Origin: Guyanagaster necrorhizus
Lineage: Eukaryota > Basidiomycota > Agaricomycetes > Agaricales > Physalacriaceae
Assembly (NCBI RefSeq): GCF_019112545.1
Contig: NW_025064946.1
Location: 34,852 to 98,851, forward strand
DNA: 64,000 nucleotides
Direction: 5' to 3'
Positions 11,436 through 24,250 of this stretch are shown here, piece after piece; position 1 is the first letter of the stretch, and every line of letters starts with the position of its first letter. The notes under the pieces are model-generated. The model did not search any database. It worked only from the letters and a program-made list of their open reading frames with translations, and was not told where the DNA came from. A program made the position numbers and the translations under genes.

Positions 11436-13405
11436 TTTTATTGGATCACAAGCTTGACACAAGATATAAGTGGCTTGAGCTTGTATCAGGTCAAGCTATA
11501 AGCTAAAAACAGTGGTGTTGGAGGATATCCATATGTATACCTATACCTTTATCTTCTCAACCATCACCCATTCTCTTTTGATCATAAGAGAGTAGATTAC
11601 CAAGTGACAGGAAACTCTTGAAGGCAGATACACACAGATATCCCACTCTACATATAGCTTTTATACTACTTTAGAGAGAACACATTAGAATCTTCAAGCA
11701 AAGAAAAGAAAATTGGCTGAGTAGAGCATAGCACAATGGTTACCAATTCTGACAGTGAGTCTGGTGAGTGTGGCACTTGCAATGATCAGCACCAAAAATA
11801 GCACATCACTTATTCTTACTTACTATATATACACACCCTCTGTTATTACTTGATCACCTATATAACCTGGCCATAGATACCTATATACCTCAGTTGTTTC
11901 ACCTACACTATTTCATAGACTATTACTTATATTCTTCTGTCAATAAGTGATGCACTGTTTGGTTTAGTTGTATATAGTTGCTCACCATGCTTTACAGCTC
12001 TGAATAGATCTGCTCTATTCTCATTCTCATCCCCATTCAGCAGTCCTCATAATTTTGTGACCCAACCACTTGTACTTTTTGATCTTAGATAGCTGTTCAG
12101 GTTCATTTGTCTATCACATCACGCATCTTCCTGTCAGCCAGTCAAGAACTTCCCAAACACCTGGGTTTTCCACTTCTTCAGCCAGTGATGCTTAGTCACC
12201 CTCTCTGACTTTTTCTCTTTCAGAAGTCATCTCCTTCATAAGCAGGACACTCACTCTCAAACCTCCAAGATACTTTGTATCTTGGTTTCTCTCTCCGATC
12301 ACTCAAGAACTCCTTCTCTCACTCGTCATTACTACTCTGGATATCAGCTACATACATTCATGGTCTTAGCTTGGCTGTACTATGCAAATTGCCAGTCTTT
12401 GTTTGGTAGATAAAGGCTCTGCACAATGTAGTCCAAGCAGGTTTGGTTCAATATATTGCAATGTCAACTGTGGCACTTGGCAATGTATGCCTTCATCCTT
12501 AATGCAGTAATATCACCCCCTAATCAATATCACCTTCTAGTCCATGTCATGCAAAGTGAAGGCTCTCTGTGTTCAGGAGGACATGACTGATGGTCAGAAC
12601 TATAGACTATGCAATTGTCAATCACCTCACACCTCTTCATCTCTATGTAGAACAATTATAATCTCCTTCATCATGAGGATGAGAACAAGATGCTACCTAC
12701 ATTAAAAGTCTGTGTCAATCACATATAGTGAATCTTTACTTGATGATTTGTTTCAGTATTTTGGCATTGAGTGTATCCTCTGGATCTCACTCACCCATGG
12801 GGGTGCTAGTCATGAGTCTTGACCAGCAACTCTCACTGCCTTATGATGGCAGGTGTATTTTATTTTCCTCTCTCTGATTCCCCACTCATTTCTGATGCAG
12901 AACCATGGGAGGACATAAGAACTGGACAATATGTGATGAATTCATCACCAGGCATTGTGATGTTCATCTCAGGTTCATGCTGACATAGTTCCACCAGGGT
13001 CAAAGAGATAGCTCATGAAAGGAATGCCACCATGATCCAGATGGCCATTGCATGGTCTATGGGTCGAGAATGTGGGCAACAAGGAATGTGATATACATTC
13101 ATCTTATATCCCTCAGGTGTTTGTGCCCTGGTCATCAACATGCCTTCAACCATGCAACTTTTGAATGCTATTGGTGCAATGTTCCTCTCTCTTCTTTCTC
13201 TTTACTCATTGATGCTTATATGTAGGTGGTATGGATGTCATACTGACCCCAGAGGAAATCCAATACTTGGAAGAGCCATATGCCCACCAGATACTTCATT
13301 GCTGGGCATTGTGTAGGCAATACTTCTCAGTCCTCCATAAAAGCCGATCAACACACCTATGTCATTCTCATTGACTGTTTCTTGTTCTTGTTCTGGCTCT
13401 TGTTT
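11436..13405. repeat. CpG-poor decayed repeat right of the chromovirus
   Basis: No usable open frame. CpG is rare but not absent (for example near 12121, 12297, 12325, 13065 and 13344). The right part (about 12960-13250) aligns loosely to 21060-21310: shared words include CACCATG, CAGGTGTTTG and a GCATGGTC/GCGTGGTC block in the same order. CpG content becomes normal at about 13405. Confidence 0.45.
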
Positions 13406-14479
13406 TCGTGACTATCAAAAATGATCTAGTGGCTTGTGCGTTCTTTACTCGCCGAAAACTGCGTAAACACCCCGAAATCAATAACTGAGGGTGCGAACAA
13501 GACAACGACAGAACAATACTCAGAAAATCGGTATACAATACATATGAAAAAATAGGATGGCTATTCTATAGAACATGGAATGTCAAAACAAGTGTGAATC
13601 CATAAAGCGCTCTGTATGTAGGTATAAAGGTATCCAAGTTCCGGCCCACGTGTTGAGCTCGAAGCTGTGCTGTCTCTGGAGGAACTCCTCCTTGCCAAGC
13701 CCTCTTTGCATATGTGTTCGGTTCCATTTTTCAGATGGGTTAACGTATTATTCTACCACCCGAGCCAAGCACCTTATGAGAAGCATAACATACACAAACG
13801 GAGAATACGGGCTTGTACTTGAAACTTCGCATTTGTCTGGCGAGGATGTGGATATTGTACTTAGTAACGTTACATGCCTGAGAACATGGAAAGTCGCAAC
13901 AATCATCGATGCCAGTGTTCTGTGGAGGAAGCTGCAAGAGTCACAGCGGAACGACACGCCGTAGAGAAAAAAAGAGTCATCAATTTGGCCAGCTTTCGAT
14001 GCTTGGCACTACCGTAGAAAGGCTAAAACCGACTGGATACAAGTTCCGAAAACTTACGATAAAGCGGCTTGCCAGACTAGACTGGCCGTGATAGATCAGC
14101 TCTCGAACCGAAACCTGTGCGAAGCTTTTGTGAAAAATGCCTTTGCTCCGATGGTGTTGACACACCGATCGATACAGAGATGATCGTCACGCACGATCTT
14201 GTCCGGTACCTTGTATTATGTCAATGAGAGGAAATTCTGGCAATGAAAAAATCACATCAAGCCTACAAGCATTTCTACCGACCTCATTACGCAATGTTAC
14301 TTTTTCGATTTCTTCCTGGAGAGGAAGATACACCATGCACGTAAGCAAAGTCTGGGACGACGTCCCCCATATTGAACCGTTCTTCGTACCAGTGCAGTGC
14401 TACTCTGGAAACACGGCTGGAGAGTGAAATAGGCAGGTAAAAGGGCGACAGGGAGTAACACCCGTACTATTTTTGGACA

Positions 14480-14700
14480 CAAAACTCCCGAGGTAAAGCC
14501 TTACTCCACCAGCATTGACGCCTAGTACGACAGCCGAGATTATTCCTACTCGTGGAGGTAGGAGAACTCCACCGATGCCATGAGTGAGTTCATCAGCATG
14601 CACAGTACATAGGCGATAGTCAGCGGCCCAATGCATAGAAAGCCACCGCTCCTCACGACCGATGTGTTCCCGCTGAAACTTCGGCAGTGGCAATTTGTAC
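14480..14700. repeat. Diverged duplicate A (partner near 18400-18640)
   Basis: Shares ordered short blocks with 18420-18640: GAACTCCACCGA against GAACTCCGCCGA, CCACCAGCATTGA against CCACCAGCATCGA, and CACGACCGATGTGTTCCC in both. The block order is not fully conserved, so this is an old, rearranged duplication. Function unknown. Confidence 0.4.
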
Positions 14701-17700
14701 TACGTCTATCGTTTCATGGTGGAGGATGATGGCCGCTTAGCCCTAGGTAGTAAATTCCATTGCTATCGGGACCTACAAGTCCGGGAGCGACCTAGTGTGG
14801 TCAGCAACGAACCCAAAACAGCCAGGAGCAAAACTTGCCGCTCAATGTCGTGTACGACGTTCACCTTTCGAGGGTTGTTCTACAACTATCAAGATTTTGA
14901 AAGTGTCTAGATAGAGAGCTTGTCGTTGAATCAGTTTTTCTGTGTAGATGTGGTTAATGAACGACCTTTCTCCTGGATTGCGACCAACGACGACCAAATA
15001 CATCTCATCAGAAAACCTGTTCTGATTTACCCAAAGTGCAATTGACACATGCGCATACATGCAGTTTTGTTATGCGTCAGATTGGTATTGACATGATATT
15101 GGGTTGTAATGTTTTGCATCCCTGAAAGCTCGCAGTATAGATTTTGAGCGTTGGGCGATGATACTGGATGGAAAACCCGGCTGACCGCTGTCATCTTCCT
15201 TCGATATGTCATGAGAGAATTACATATCTACCAAACGCACCAATTGCTCTCTTTTTGTTACCACGACCACCTCCATGATGTCCTTTGTGTCACGGTTGGT
15301 TCCCAAGCATCTTGCCACGACAGCTGGCCGGTTCACATATAGGCTGTCTTCAGTTTCCTGTAGTCAGCCTGTATCGAAGATATAATTAATCTGCGCGATG
15401 TACAGAAGCATGATTGATGTGTTGGGTGAGAGTGTAGAGCAAATCAGGCCTGCTGCATACGTCACCATCGCTTTCAACTTTGCTCACTTAGCCTCAGTCT
15501 TCAAACAACGAAATGGGACAAACAATAACGAACACATGTACAGCAGGATCCTAGACTCTTGCATCTCGATTTTTTGCGACTTCGGAGCGTACACGAACTT
15601 TCCTGCATTTTCGTGTTGGGCCAGTCCGCGACGAGGGGTGGTACAATGGCTGACGGTGCACCAATAAATGAGTTCATTGTGGTCGGAGGTCTCTCTGGGA
15701 GCTGCGGATTTCCTCTCCTACCGGGAAAACAACGCTCCGTATTTCGTTATCCCATGATTTGCGCCAACGAGAGAATTGTTCAAGTACATCGTCTGCTCTC
15801 TTCCTTTCCAGGCTCACGCTCAGGATTCCATAGATTCCTTACAATCAAGACTTTGGTACGCTCTACTCCTTATTGTCATACACATCAAGTTCCCGGCCTC
15901 ACGCCGACGATAGCCAGCTCTGTCTTTAATCAATTCTAACACCTTCCTGCGTAAATTGGCTTGTCCTGGGAGACTTGTCAATCACGGTGCATCGAGTTGA
16001 GAAGCTTACAACAGCTACGTCCACAGTATTAGGTTCTGGGAACCATGATTATCCACCAACGCCAGCCTAGAACGACGAGTAGGGCTTCCATTGACCTTCA
16101 TCCTATATTCAGACTCAAAAATGTTATAGAAACTTCGCTTCTTCACAAGACATAGTCGCAAATCAGCTTCCATACTCAACCGTCGACCACCAAATAGTAG
16201 GTGATTCTGTGAGCGGTTCTTCCCTATAATTTGCTGACTGTGCTGACGTTGGATCCCCAACCAGAATGGCAATGCAACTGGCTCATGGTGGAATACTCTA
16301 TATTTCTTTTTAGTTTCTCGTCGAATCGTCTCCTGGGCTTCGTGAACACGAGAAGTCCATCGAGAAGCTTGCTTGGAAAGATCGACCGCAATGACACTGG
16401 CACTTAAGGAGGAATTAAATACGACTGTCAACCATGATGCTGAGTTCAATCCTGGATGCAGCTATTGGAGTCTTCTTTTGCGGAGGTTCTTCTATAAAAA
16501 GGCATCCGTAGTCGTCCTGGTGTCGGTATCCTCATCTTGTAAGTATATCTTTTGTCTTCAAAACGCGCTCTCTTGTTCATAGTGCATCTACGGTGTCTCA
16601 GAAGTCTGATCAGAGTTGGACCAGTGTTGCAAAATAAATCTACTTACTCATATATGCTTTCTTAGGGAATGGGCATTACCACGACAACTAGTATTGTTTA
16701 ATTTTTACAGACTAAGCGGCCCGAATGGTCACGCAGATGCATTCTTGTTGATATTGTACTTCGTCTTTGCCCATGTAAACCACCAAGTCCCAATCCCGCA
16801 ACAGCGAGGCCCGCCGCCTGTCCTGCTTAAAGCTTTAAGCAACTGCACCCAACAAGTCATCCGCGTCAGTACTTGTTTTGCGCTTCAAAAACGTCTCATG
16901 GAATGATTATTCGTCGTCCTTTTTCTATTGGTAGGCCTACAAGCCGTTTGTGTTATGATTGAAGGAAGACAAGAAATTTATATAACAAGTCATTCTCGAC
17001 CTCTGATAAGCTTGTCATTATTGCTCGCCCGACGCATGTCTGACTTTGGAAACCGAATGGTGAACCTGTGACCGACTCATCGCCTTGAACAGGCACCATA
17101 GCCTATCTATGACAGATTAGCGTACTGTTCAACAGCTGCATCAAGAAGTACCTAGGCATGCGAGGTGTTCCTTCTCCCTTGTACTAAGTAATTATCTACT
17201 ACACCTAACATTTATTGACGAACTTGACGGACAGAAATGTTTTTTATTAGAACTTGTAGTCGGATTCACTTCCCGCGGGGACCTCGGTCGTTCGTTATGT
17301 CAAATGATATTCGGCGGCCTGACCGAAGGGTTTTTCTAACTTTCTTCAACTGTTGACACCAAGCTTGCATGGAAATAACGGCCTACACACGTTGGGCGCG
17401 GCAGCGACTATTTTGAGATGTGACCACTTCGAGGTTTCTTGATCTCCGTGGCTGAACCGTTTTCGCTGCCCCGAGGCAATGGCATCGCCGTTTGGATAAA
17501 AGTAATGGTTCCCGAGTTATTGTTCTGATTGGCATGAACTGCGGAATGCCTGGAAGATTCTTGTTATATCGAGCTATGTTGAAGAATCATCGGTTCCGGT
17601 CCTCGAGGAATTCTAACCCCTTCAACGAAAACGTCTGAACTATTCATGTATCGATTTCTTTGTCATGTCATCACAGGTAATTTTGCTATGATACTCCCTT

Positions 17701-18399
17701 GACCGATGGAAAAGACCAGCATTCTGAATGGACAAAGTAGAGTCAGCTCGCGAGTATCGTATGTACCGTAAGGACACATCGTACGAGTATTTTTGCTGCA
17801 TTCCGTTGACACCTGCCATCCTTCACTTCATACCTTCGCTGCAGTTCGAATCCGACCTCCAGTTGATAACCGTCAAGAGTCTAGTGTTCAACGGGGATTG
17901 TTATAAAGACGGTCTGGATCGAGCTTCGCGATTCACCTTGCCTCCGCTAGGCAGACCTTTAATCTTTTGACAAGTAAACAGTCGAGATATGATTCCTCGC
18001 AAGGTTCATAACATCAGAGTTACAGCGTAAGAGAAGCCCGGTAGAGAGGGAAAAGAACGAGTCTGGCTGGTATCATTGTCGAAAATGGTAAATTGCCCTT
18101 GATTTCGACGCCGCCGCTTCCGGACGCGTCTGATCCGGCCATATCGTTGTCTTCATCTCTCATATGGAACCTGGTTTGTTATATCTCAGCTTCGAGGACC
18201 ATCACACCATCTGCATAAAGCTGGTGATATGCTTGGAGGGTATGCTGGCATCACGGATATATGGCGCCGCCGGTGAGCATTGAAAAAAATTTTTGACCCG
18301 GAGCTCGTCGAATTCTTCTCTTCAAGAATCGTAAAGCGTAGCACAACATTGCTCAACGGTCCGGCGATCCAGAGTCGGCGTCAGGCCCTACCACTGTCT

Positions 18400-18640
18400 T
18401 GATCTATACTCGTTTGCGCAGAGGAACTCCGCCGACGACTGCGCCATTTGCGCGAACACGAACGTTCTCCTCATTCTGTAGAGAACATATCGTAAAGACG
18501 GTCTGTCGGTCAACAGGGTACGTATGGTGATAGGACGTCTACCACCAGCATCGAGTGCAGACGTGGCTACCACCGCTTGTCACGACCGATGTGTTCCCCG
18601 CTTTCAGCTAAAACAAGATGATACGTTTTTCCCGTCTGCC
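18400..18640. repeat. Diverged duplicate B (partner near 14480-14700)
   Basis: Carries the same words as 14480-14700, most clearly CACGACCGATGTGTTCCCC at about 18580-18600 after a CCACCGCT block. No open frame is preserved in either copy. Confidence 0.4.
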
Positions 18641-21059
18641 AGAAGGTTGAATTTGTAGAACGTCGACGTCCATGTCTGATATGTGATGGAGTGATAGAGC
18701 GTGGTGACCGTTTCTAAAGCTTGCTCAGACTATATGTGTCGAGGTCGACCAGCGATCTAGAGCCAGCGACCCAGCGAGGAATACCTGCACCGGGGAATTT
18801 GACACTCTTCTGTGGTCAAGTCCATTAAGTCCAAGTCCTTCATTGACTGTCAGCTTGTGGACGAGATTTCTCTTCCTGAGACTGATATTGTCAACGGTCA
18901 AGTTTGGAAGCTTCTCGATAGTGCGATTCTCATCGAACCTAGTTCTGCGGTTTGTCAAAGTTTTTATTACAGCAAACGACTGACGAGCATACCCTTTACC
19001 CCAGCAACCGCTTAGGGTAACCAATATCGCTTGGAGGTCAATCCGCATCGGAAGAGCACATGCGATCTTTGCTCCGTGGCGTAGGTCAAGTTAATTTCGA
19101 TGCCGGACGTAACCTGACTCTGGAGGAATGCCGGGCCGCAGTATAAGAAGACAAGCCACTCTCAAGTCTGAGCACTAGGCACCAGATTACTGAAAAATGA
19201 ATACATCCATGCCTTCTGAAGCTTGAAGCGTGAAGCTGTGACACAGGAACGTAAGTACCACGAATTATACCACGAATTAGTAAAATCGCTCTGATACATG
19301 ATGATCTTACCAGTATCTTTGAAAAGACGCTTTCGAGTTACACGTTGCCTTCGCTGGGCTGAAATAAACTGTCTGGAGCTTTGGGTCCACCCTTGCTTTC
19401 ATCCCCGCTGATATGTTGCTTGGTGCCCTGCATGCTGGCGTCTCGTGCTCTGTCGATCTCCTCCTCCATGTAATCTTCCTGAGCAGGATTCAGATAAAGC
19501 TTGTCGCGTCTGGAAGCAAAGACTTGCTCGAAGAGCTGCGGTTCTGTGGCGATTTGCGTTGCCAAATATACCTGCTTCGTCGTTGACACCATCATCCTGA
19601 GACTGGGACCAGGGTTCGATTTATTTAAGTGAAGTGGGTTAGGTTCGCCTATTAGTCGTCGTCCTAGGGTACCCACGGGCAGTGATGTGAGCCTGATAAC
19701 CGTGACAAGGGTACACCCAAAGCTCGTCCCAGCCACCGAGAGATTTCGCTGAGAATTGCCACACTTGTCTGCTCTTCTTTCCTTCAGTTTTACTGCGCTT
19801 CCTGATATGAAAAGATCTGCATGACGGGAGGTTGCACGCACCGGCAAAATCCTTTCTTCCTTTCCAGGCCCGCGGGATGTCTTCTCCAGCAATACCACGG
19901 TTTGTTGCCAGCCGTTCTGCTGCTCCTGCTCAAAGACGGTTCCTCAATGTCGAAGTCATCGAATATTATCCTTGGTTGTACGATGTACAGGAGTCCCGAT
20001 TGGTTCAACTAGTGCAAGACGAAGAGGAGACAAATCAAGGCGGCGTACGTCATTATCTTTTTCCCTTTGAGTTTCTGATATTCATTTTTAACTGCCACTG
20101 CGAGTAACTATGATGCTGGAATTAACTCCTTCGACTGCCGGTGTACGAGATGTACGTTTGATGTTCTTTGATCATTGTGCTCAACCTTTGCATAGGTATA
20201 TGCCCATCGGAGGCAGTCTTGGGAAAAGCCATAAAGCAGCATGATTTCTGCGGGTCAAAATCATTGTAGCGACCAATGATTATCGATGGCAGCGCAGCCT
20301 GCGCCGATTCCGTTGGATAGGTGGACCAGTACGACCTAAGTCACAAGGTCTTTGAAGCCCTGCTTCCCGCCATCTGTAACGCTCATCTGTATTTTAGCGT
20401 ATCTTTGATTCAGTCAAAAAAGCCTAGAGCATCTACAGCTGGACTGGAGATGTCCTTCACTGTCAGAATTTGACATGACAACTCCAGTCCATGAAACGGT
20501 CTGTGCATTATGTCTCTATCTACATTCGCCCCTGTCGTATTCAGTTTCAACAGATGTACGCCCTCCATGATGTGTGTGGTAAAAGCCCGATACGTTCGAT
20601 ATACATTGGGATGTCGAGCTGTCGCGGCCTGGTAATGTACGCCACTTGATGCTTGACTACGGCTCCACCCTGATATCGCTACTCTCACGTGTAGTTCATG
20701 TTATGCAAAAAAAGGATATTATGTCAAAAATACATCGAAATGTTGAAGCCATTCAACTCCAGCCTAATCGCTCAGCGAGCTTTTCGATGCAGAACGACTA
20801 TAGCATTCTCTACCGTGAAAATGAGGATGAGATGTTCGGTATGGTGCAGATATCAGATAGCATCTCTCATGGTAGGTCGGGATTCCGGACCTTGGTTAGC
20901 GGCCGCTCGTTGGACGGTGGTGGTGCCGCACAGTCAGCTTGCGTTGCCTAATGACGCTTCCTTTATGACGTCTCTATTGTTTATGCACTCATGAAGCGTT
21001 ACAGAGTCATTGGAGATCGCCAGAAATAGCTCAATACAATTATCAGCTGGTAGCTTGAG

Positions 21060-21310
21060 GCTTGATGCCTTTGTCCTTTTTTACTCACATATCTTATCTC
21101 AGGGTGGAGGAGATAGTTTGGCGAAGATATATCACCATGCTGCAAGTGGCTATAGCGTGGTCCTCGAGAAGATATGATGTCGTGACCATAGTTATTATAC
21201 TAAGGCGTGTCGCTCAGGTGTTTGCGCCTTGGTCATCGATGCATCTCGACCGATCATTTTCTGAAGACCTTGGGTGTTACTTTCCTTTTCTACTTGCCTT
21301 CGCGCGGGTG
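21060..21310. repeat. CpG-retaining counterpart of the sequence at 12960-13250
   Basis: Aligns by eye to the right part of the CpG-poor block (ATCACCATGCTGCAAGTGGC against CCACCATGATCCAGATGGCC; TCAGGTGTTTGCGCC against TCAGGTGTTTGTGCC; TTGGTCATCGATGC against CTGGTCATCAACATGC). Several differences are CG here and TG or CA there. Identity of the repeat is unknown. Confidence 0.4.
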
Positions 21311-23886
21311 TAATGAGCATGTCCAGATGGTACAAACGTAACACTAGCCCTAGCAGAAATCAAGAGCCGTATACTTCATAAAGGCTTCGGTATTGATGTA
21401 AGCATGTAGCGTTGTCGTTCGGCGGAATCTGGAGCTACGAGCTTGTGGAGGTAGGGCCGCACGTGTACTACTGTCCAGAATTCACGTATTTCTTGATGCA
21501 GAGGCATTGAATAGCGTACATTCGTTCTTTCCTTTCTCAGTATCCTGTCTATCCGCTGATCGTCGTCAGGAAGGGGGGTTATTTGGGGCCCGGGATGCTT
21601 TCAAGTGTTGCGATCATCTGAAACAACAATGCATGTGGACATGCACAAGGCACGAATCTCTGCACGATGTACCCTCACAAAAGATTAAAGAAAATTTATG
21701 AGAATAACCAAAATAATACGAAACGCAACGGGAAGGAAAAAAAAACTGTACCTGACATGCAGGTATTGTATTCCAATATTGACGGAGAAGCAGTATTCCA
21801 AGCCTAGAAACAAGCAGGACCATCTTGTCTTCGGCGGTAGTAATACATTGGAAATCAACAAATACGGCCATTGGGCGGACCCCGCAGAGAACTAGCAGGT
21901 GCCTAGATCGTCTGTGCCTCAATTCATTCAGAGGTAACACGATGACCGTAAGACATTCGCCTCTGAGAAAATTCAAACTTTTTAGGTTAAGCTGCTAAGG
22001 TTGTTTCTGGCTTGTTTATTCCCTTTTGCTGTGACTCTAGTATGTTATCTCCTGAGGGAAGGTTAGACCCAAAAGTTCAGGTACTTCAGGCTACTACTGT
22101 CAGGAGACATTACTATGAGAGGTTTAATTGGAATCTGTATCACAAGAAATCCTCCATGCGCTTCCAGACTAAGGGTCGACAGGAGCAGTCAAATGCTGCG
22201 ACTCTGCGAGTTACGTTTAATGGCGGTGCTTCTCGACTGCGGTCTCCATATCTATTACGGTGTCTATTCCACGATAATTCCAATAAGCCTGCATAATTTT
22301 GAGTTGATTAGCATCATGGATAGGACACCGGTGAAGATGCACGTTTACTCAAATGTGACGAAATGGGAACGAGTCAGAATTCAGCACGTGACGGCGTCAG
22401 CTGTCAGTAGTTACTTTTGACAAAGATCTTCAAGTTCGCAATTGAAACATTGACAGTGCCGCTTGTCCTCCTGCAACAATCTTGAATCTTTACGTGCAAG
22501 TCGTTTCTGCCTAAGTACCTGCGGACACTTGGCTGGACAGGGTTGGACTCTGTCTAAACGCATTTCGCAGAGGAAATCCTTGACCCGGCTGCTCAAGAAC
22601 AGCACCAGGCCATCTTTCTTACAGTTTTTTGGTCAGTGGTCACTAGCCGAACAAAATCTGGCTGACAACCGTCACGTTCAATATTGACCGCGGAATCCAA
22701 CGACCGAGTGTGGCGGATAGAATGGGGGTCGTTTGTGAGTCTGTAACGTCTGCCAAATGCACTGAAAATGATCGGCAACGTTGTAGGTCGCAGATTGGTT
22801 AGCTTGGTCCGGTCTACACATCAATGGTATCTTTGATACGGTCAACGTAGGGCAGTTCTAACTTTTCCTGACAGTGGCTTTCCCAAAATTTAACCAAGCC
22901 TGAGGAAGGCATCGGATCGAGCGTAGCGTCTCGAATTGTGGTCAGAGCAGGCATTGGATCCGAAAGGGTCTCGTCCGCGGGTCCAAGATGGCCTGGCGAA
23001 CTCAATTCTCTCTTTGGAAAGGCCACTCCATATTCGGCGGATTATTTCCGCCAACTGACAAGCTCAATGGTAAACGACCTCAAATGATGATTCATGGAGT
23101 TCTGGCCTCCAGCGCGCAACTACCTTTCACTTAGATGCAGCCACAGACAAAGGATGAAATTCTTTTTCGGAATCACATAGCTATCCACTCTTTCGATGCT
23201 GGATCTCCCACAACGAGGCCATCCAAGTTTCTATTGTCGAATATATCATATATTTGTAACATTGATTTTTCTTATCTTTCTCTGCATTGACTCGTTCTCG
23301 AGCTCCATCTGTTCGCCCTGACTTTCCTTGTCTCAAGGCTACCTCCCCAATAGAAAGAATAATATCGAATCAAAAAAGAAGAACGACTTGCGTCTCTTCG
23401 TGTCGAGTGGTAAGCTTTGTCCTTGTCTCGTATACCCGGGCCCTGTCTTACTCAATGCTATGCGGCCATAGGTCTACTCTGACAGAGGATTACTTTACGG
23501 CCAACTTATGTTTTTTAAATGCACCAGCACAGACGGGCATTGAAGGTGTTGTCTCGCGTTATGATGATCTTGTGAAACAAGTGATTTGTCCTAGGAATCA
23601 TCAACTCATCCCACCTTCAGATCGCCGTCCGTGCCCAGCAAAGCAACTTGGAGGGTGGCACTGATCTTTGGCATGTGACTGGACAGTGCGTTGAAAGTCG
23701 ATTAATTCCAATAGCATCATCCACCTGACCCATGTACCATATCAGATTTTTGGCTGTCGGTCCTGGCCTTTCACCCGCTCCTCGTGTCTTATATTAATAT
23801 TAAGTCCATCGCTATTATCTACATGCCCTAGAGACGCTTGTGCAATGAATGCGGGTACACCGGACGTGTAAGTATAATCCTTCTGA

Positions 23887-24250
23887 TCATCTGGCCCGTT
23901 CCTCGATATCACAATTGCACAGATACCCTACTGGAATGAAGCCCCTGACACCGGTGCATTCAACGAATTCGCCCTTGTATGGGAATTCGGAGGTGAAGGT
24001 TCCAAGGAAAACAAGTACGCCGTTGTCGATGGTCCCTTTGCAAATATAACCCTTCACCTTGGTTCGGGGGAAATTGACACACCTCATCTACTGACATGGG
24101 AATGCGATTGGTGGAACTCAACTTGGGTGGGTCAGACTTTCCGCGGTGAGTGCCCGCACCACCTTTGCAGGGTTTCAAAACCTGCTTTTTGCAACCATTC
24201 ATCGCGGTGGCCGTAATACCGTCGAAGGTGATATGAGCTGATAAATCCAT
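23887..24250 (-). pseudogene. Relic of a small cysteine-rich protein gene
   Basis: Two adjacent minus-strand frames read as one small protein with a frameshift near 24060. The first part has NGCKKQVLKPCKGGAGTHRG and SSTNRIPMSVDEVCQFP. The second has GYICKGTIDNGVLVFLG, FPYKGEFVECTGVRGFIPVG and YLCNCDIE before a stop. At least seven Cys and a Thr/Gly-rich beta-type pattern resemble small secreted proteins of agarics, but no signal peptide could be assigned and the family is not named. The apparent 25-nt GT-AG gap at the shift is too short for an intron, hence a pseudogene call. Confidence 0.3.

Noticed and set aside
13575..13964. 129-codon plus-strand frame
   Set aside because: Overlapping minus-strand frames are equally open, and there are no domain, signal peptide or splice sites to support it.
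16015..16449. 144-codon minus-strand frame
   Set aside because: Basic, low-information sequence with no recognisable family; lies in the decayed stretch.
19338..19898. 186-codon minus-strand frame
   Set aside because: Longest frame of the gene desert and mildly protein-like near its end, but no family, start context or exons could be supported.
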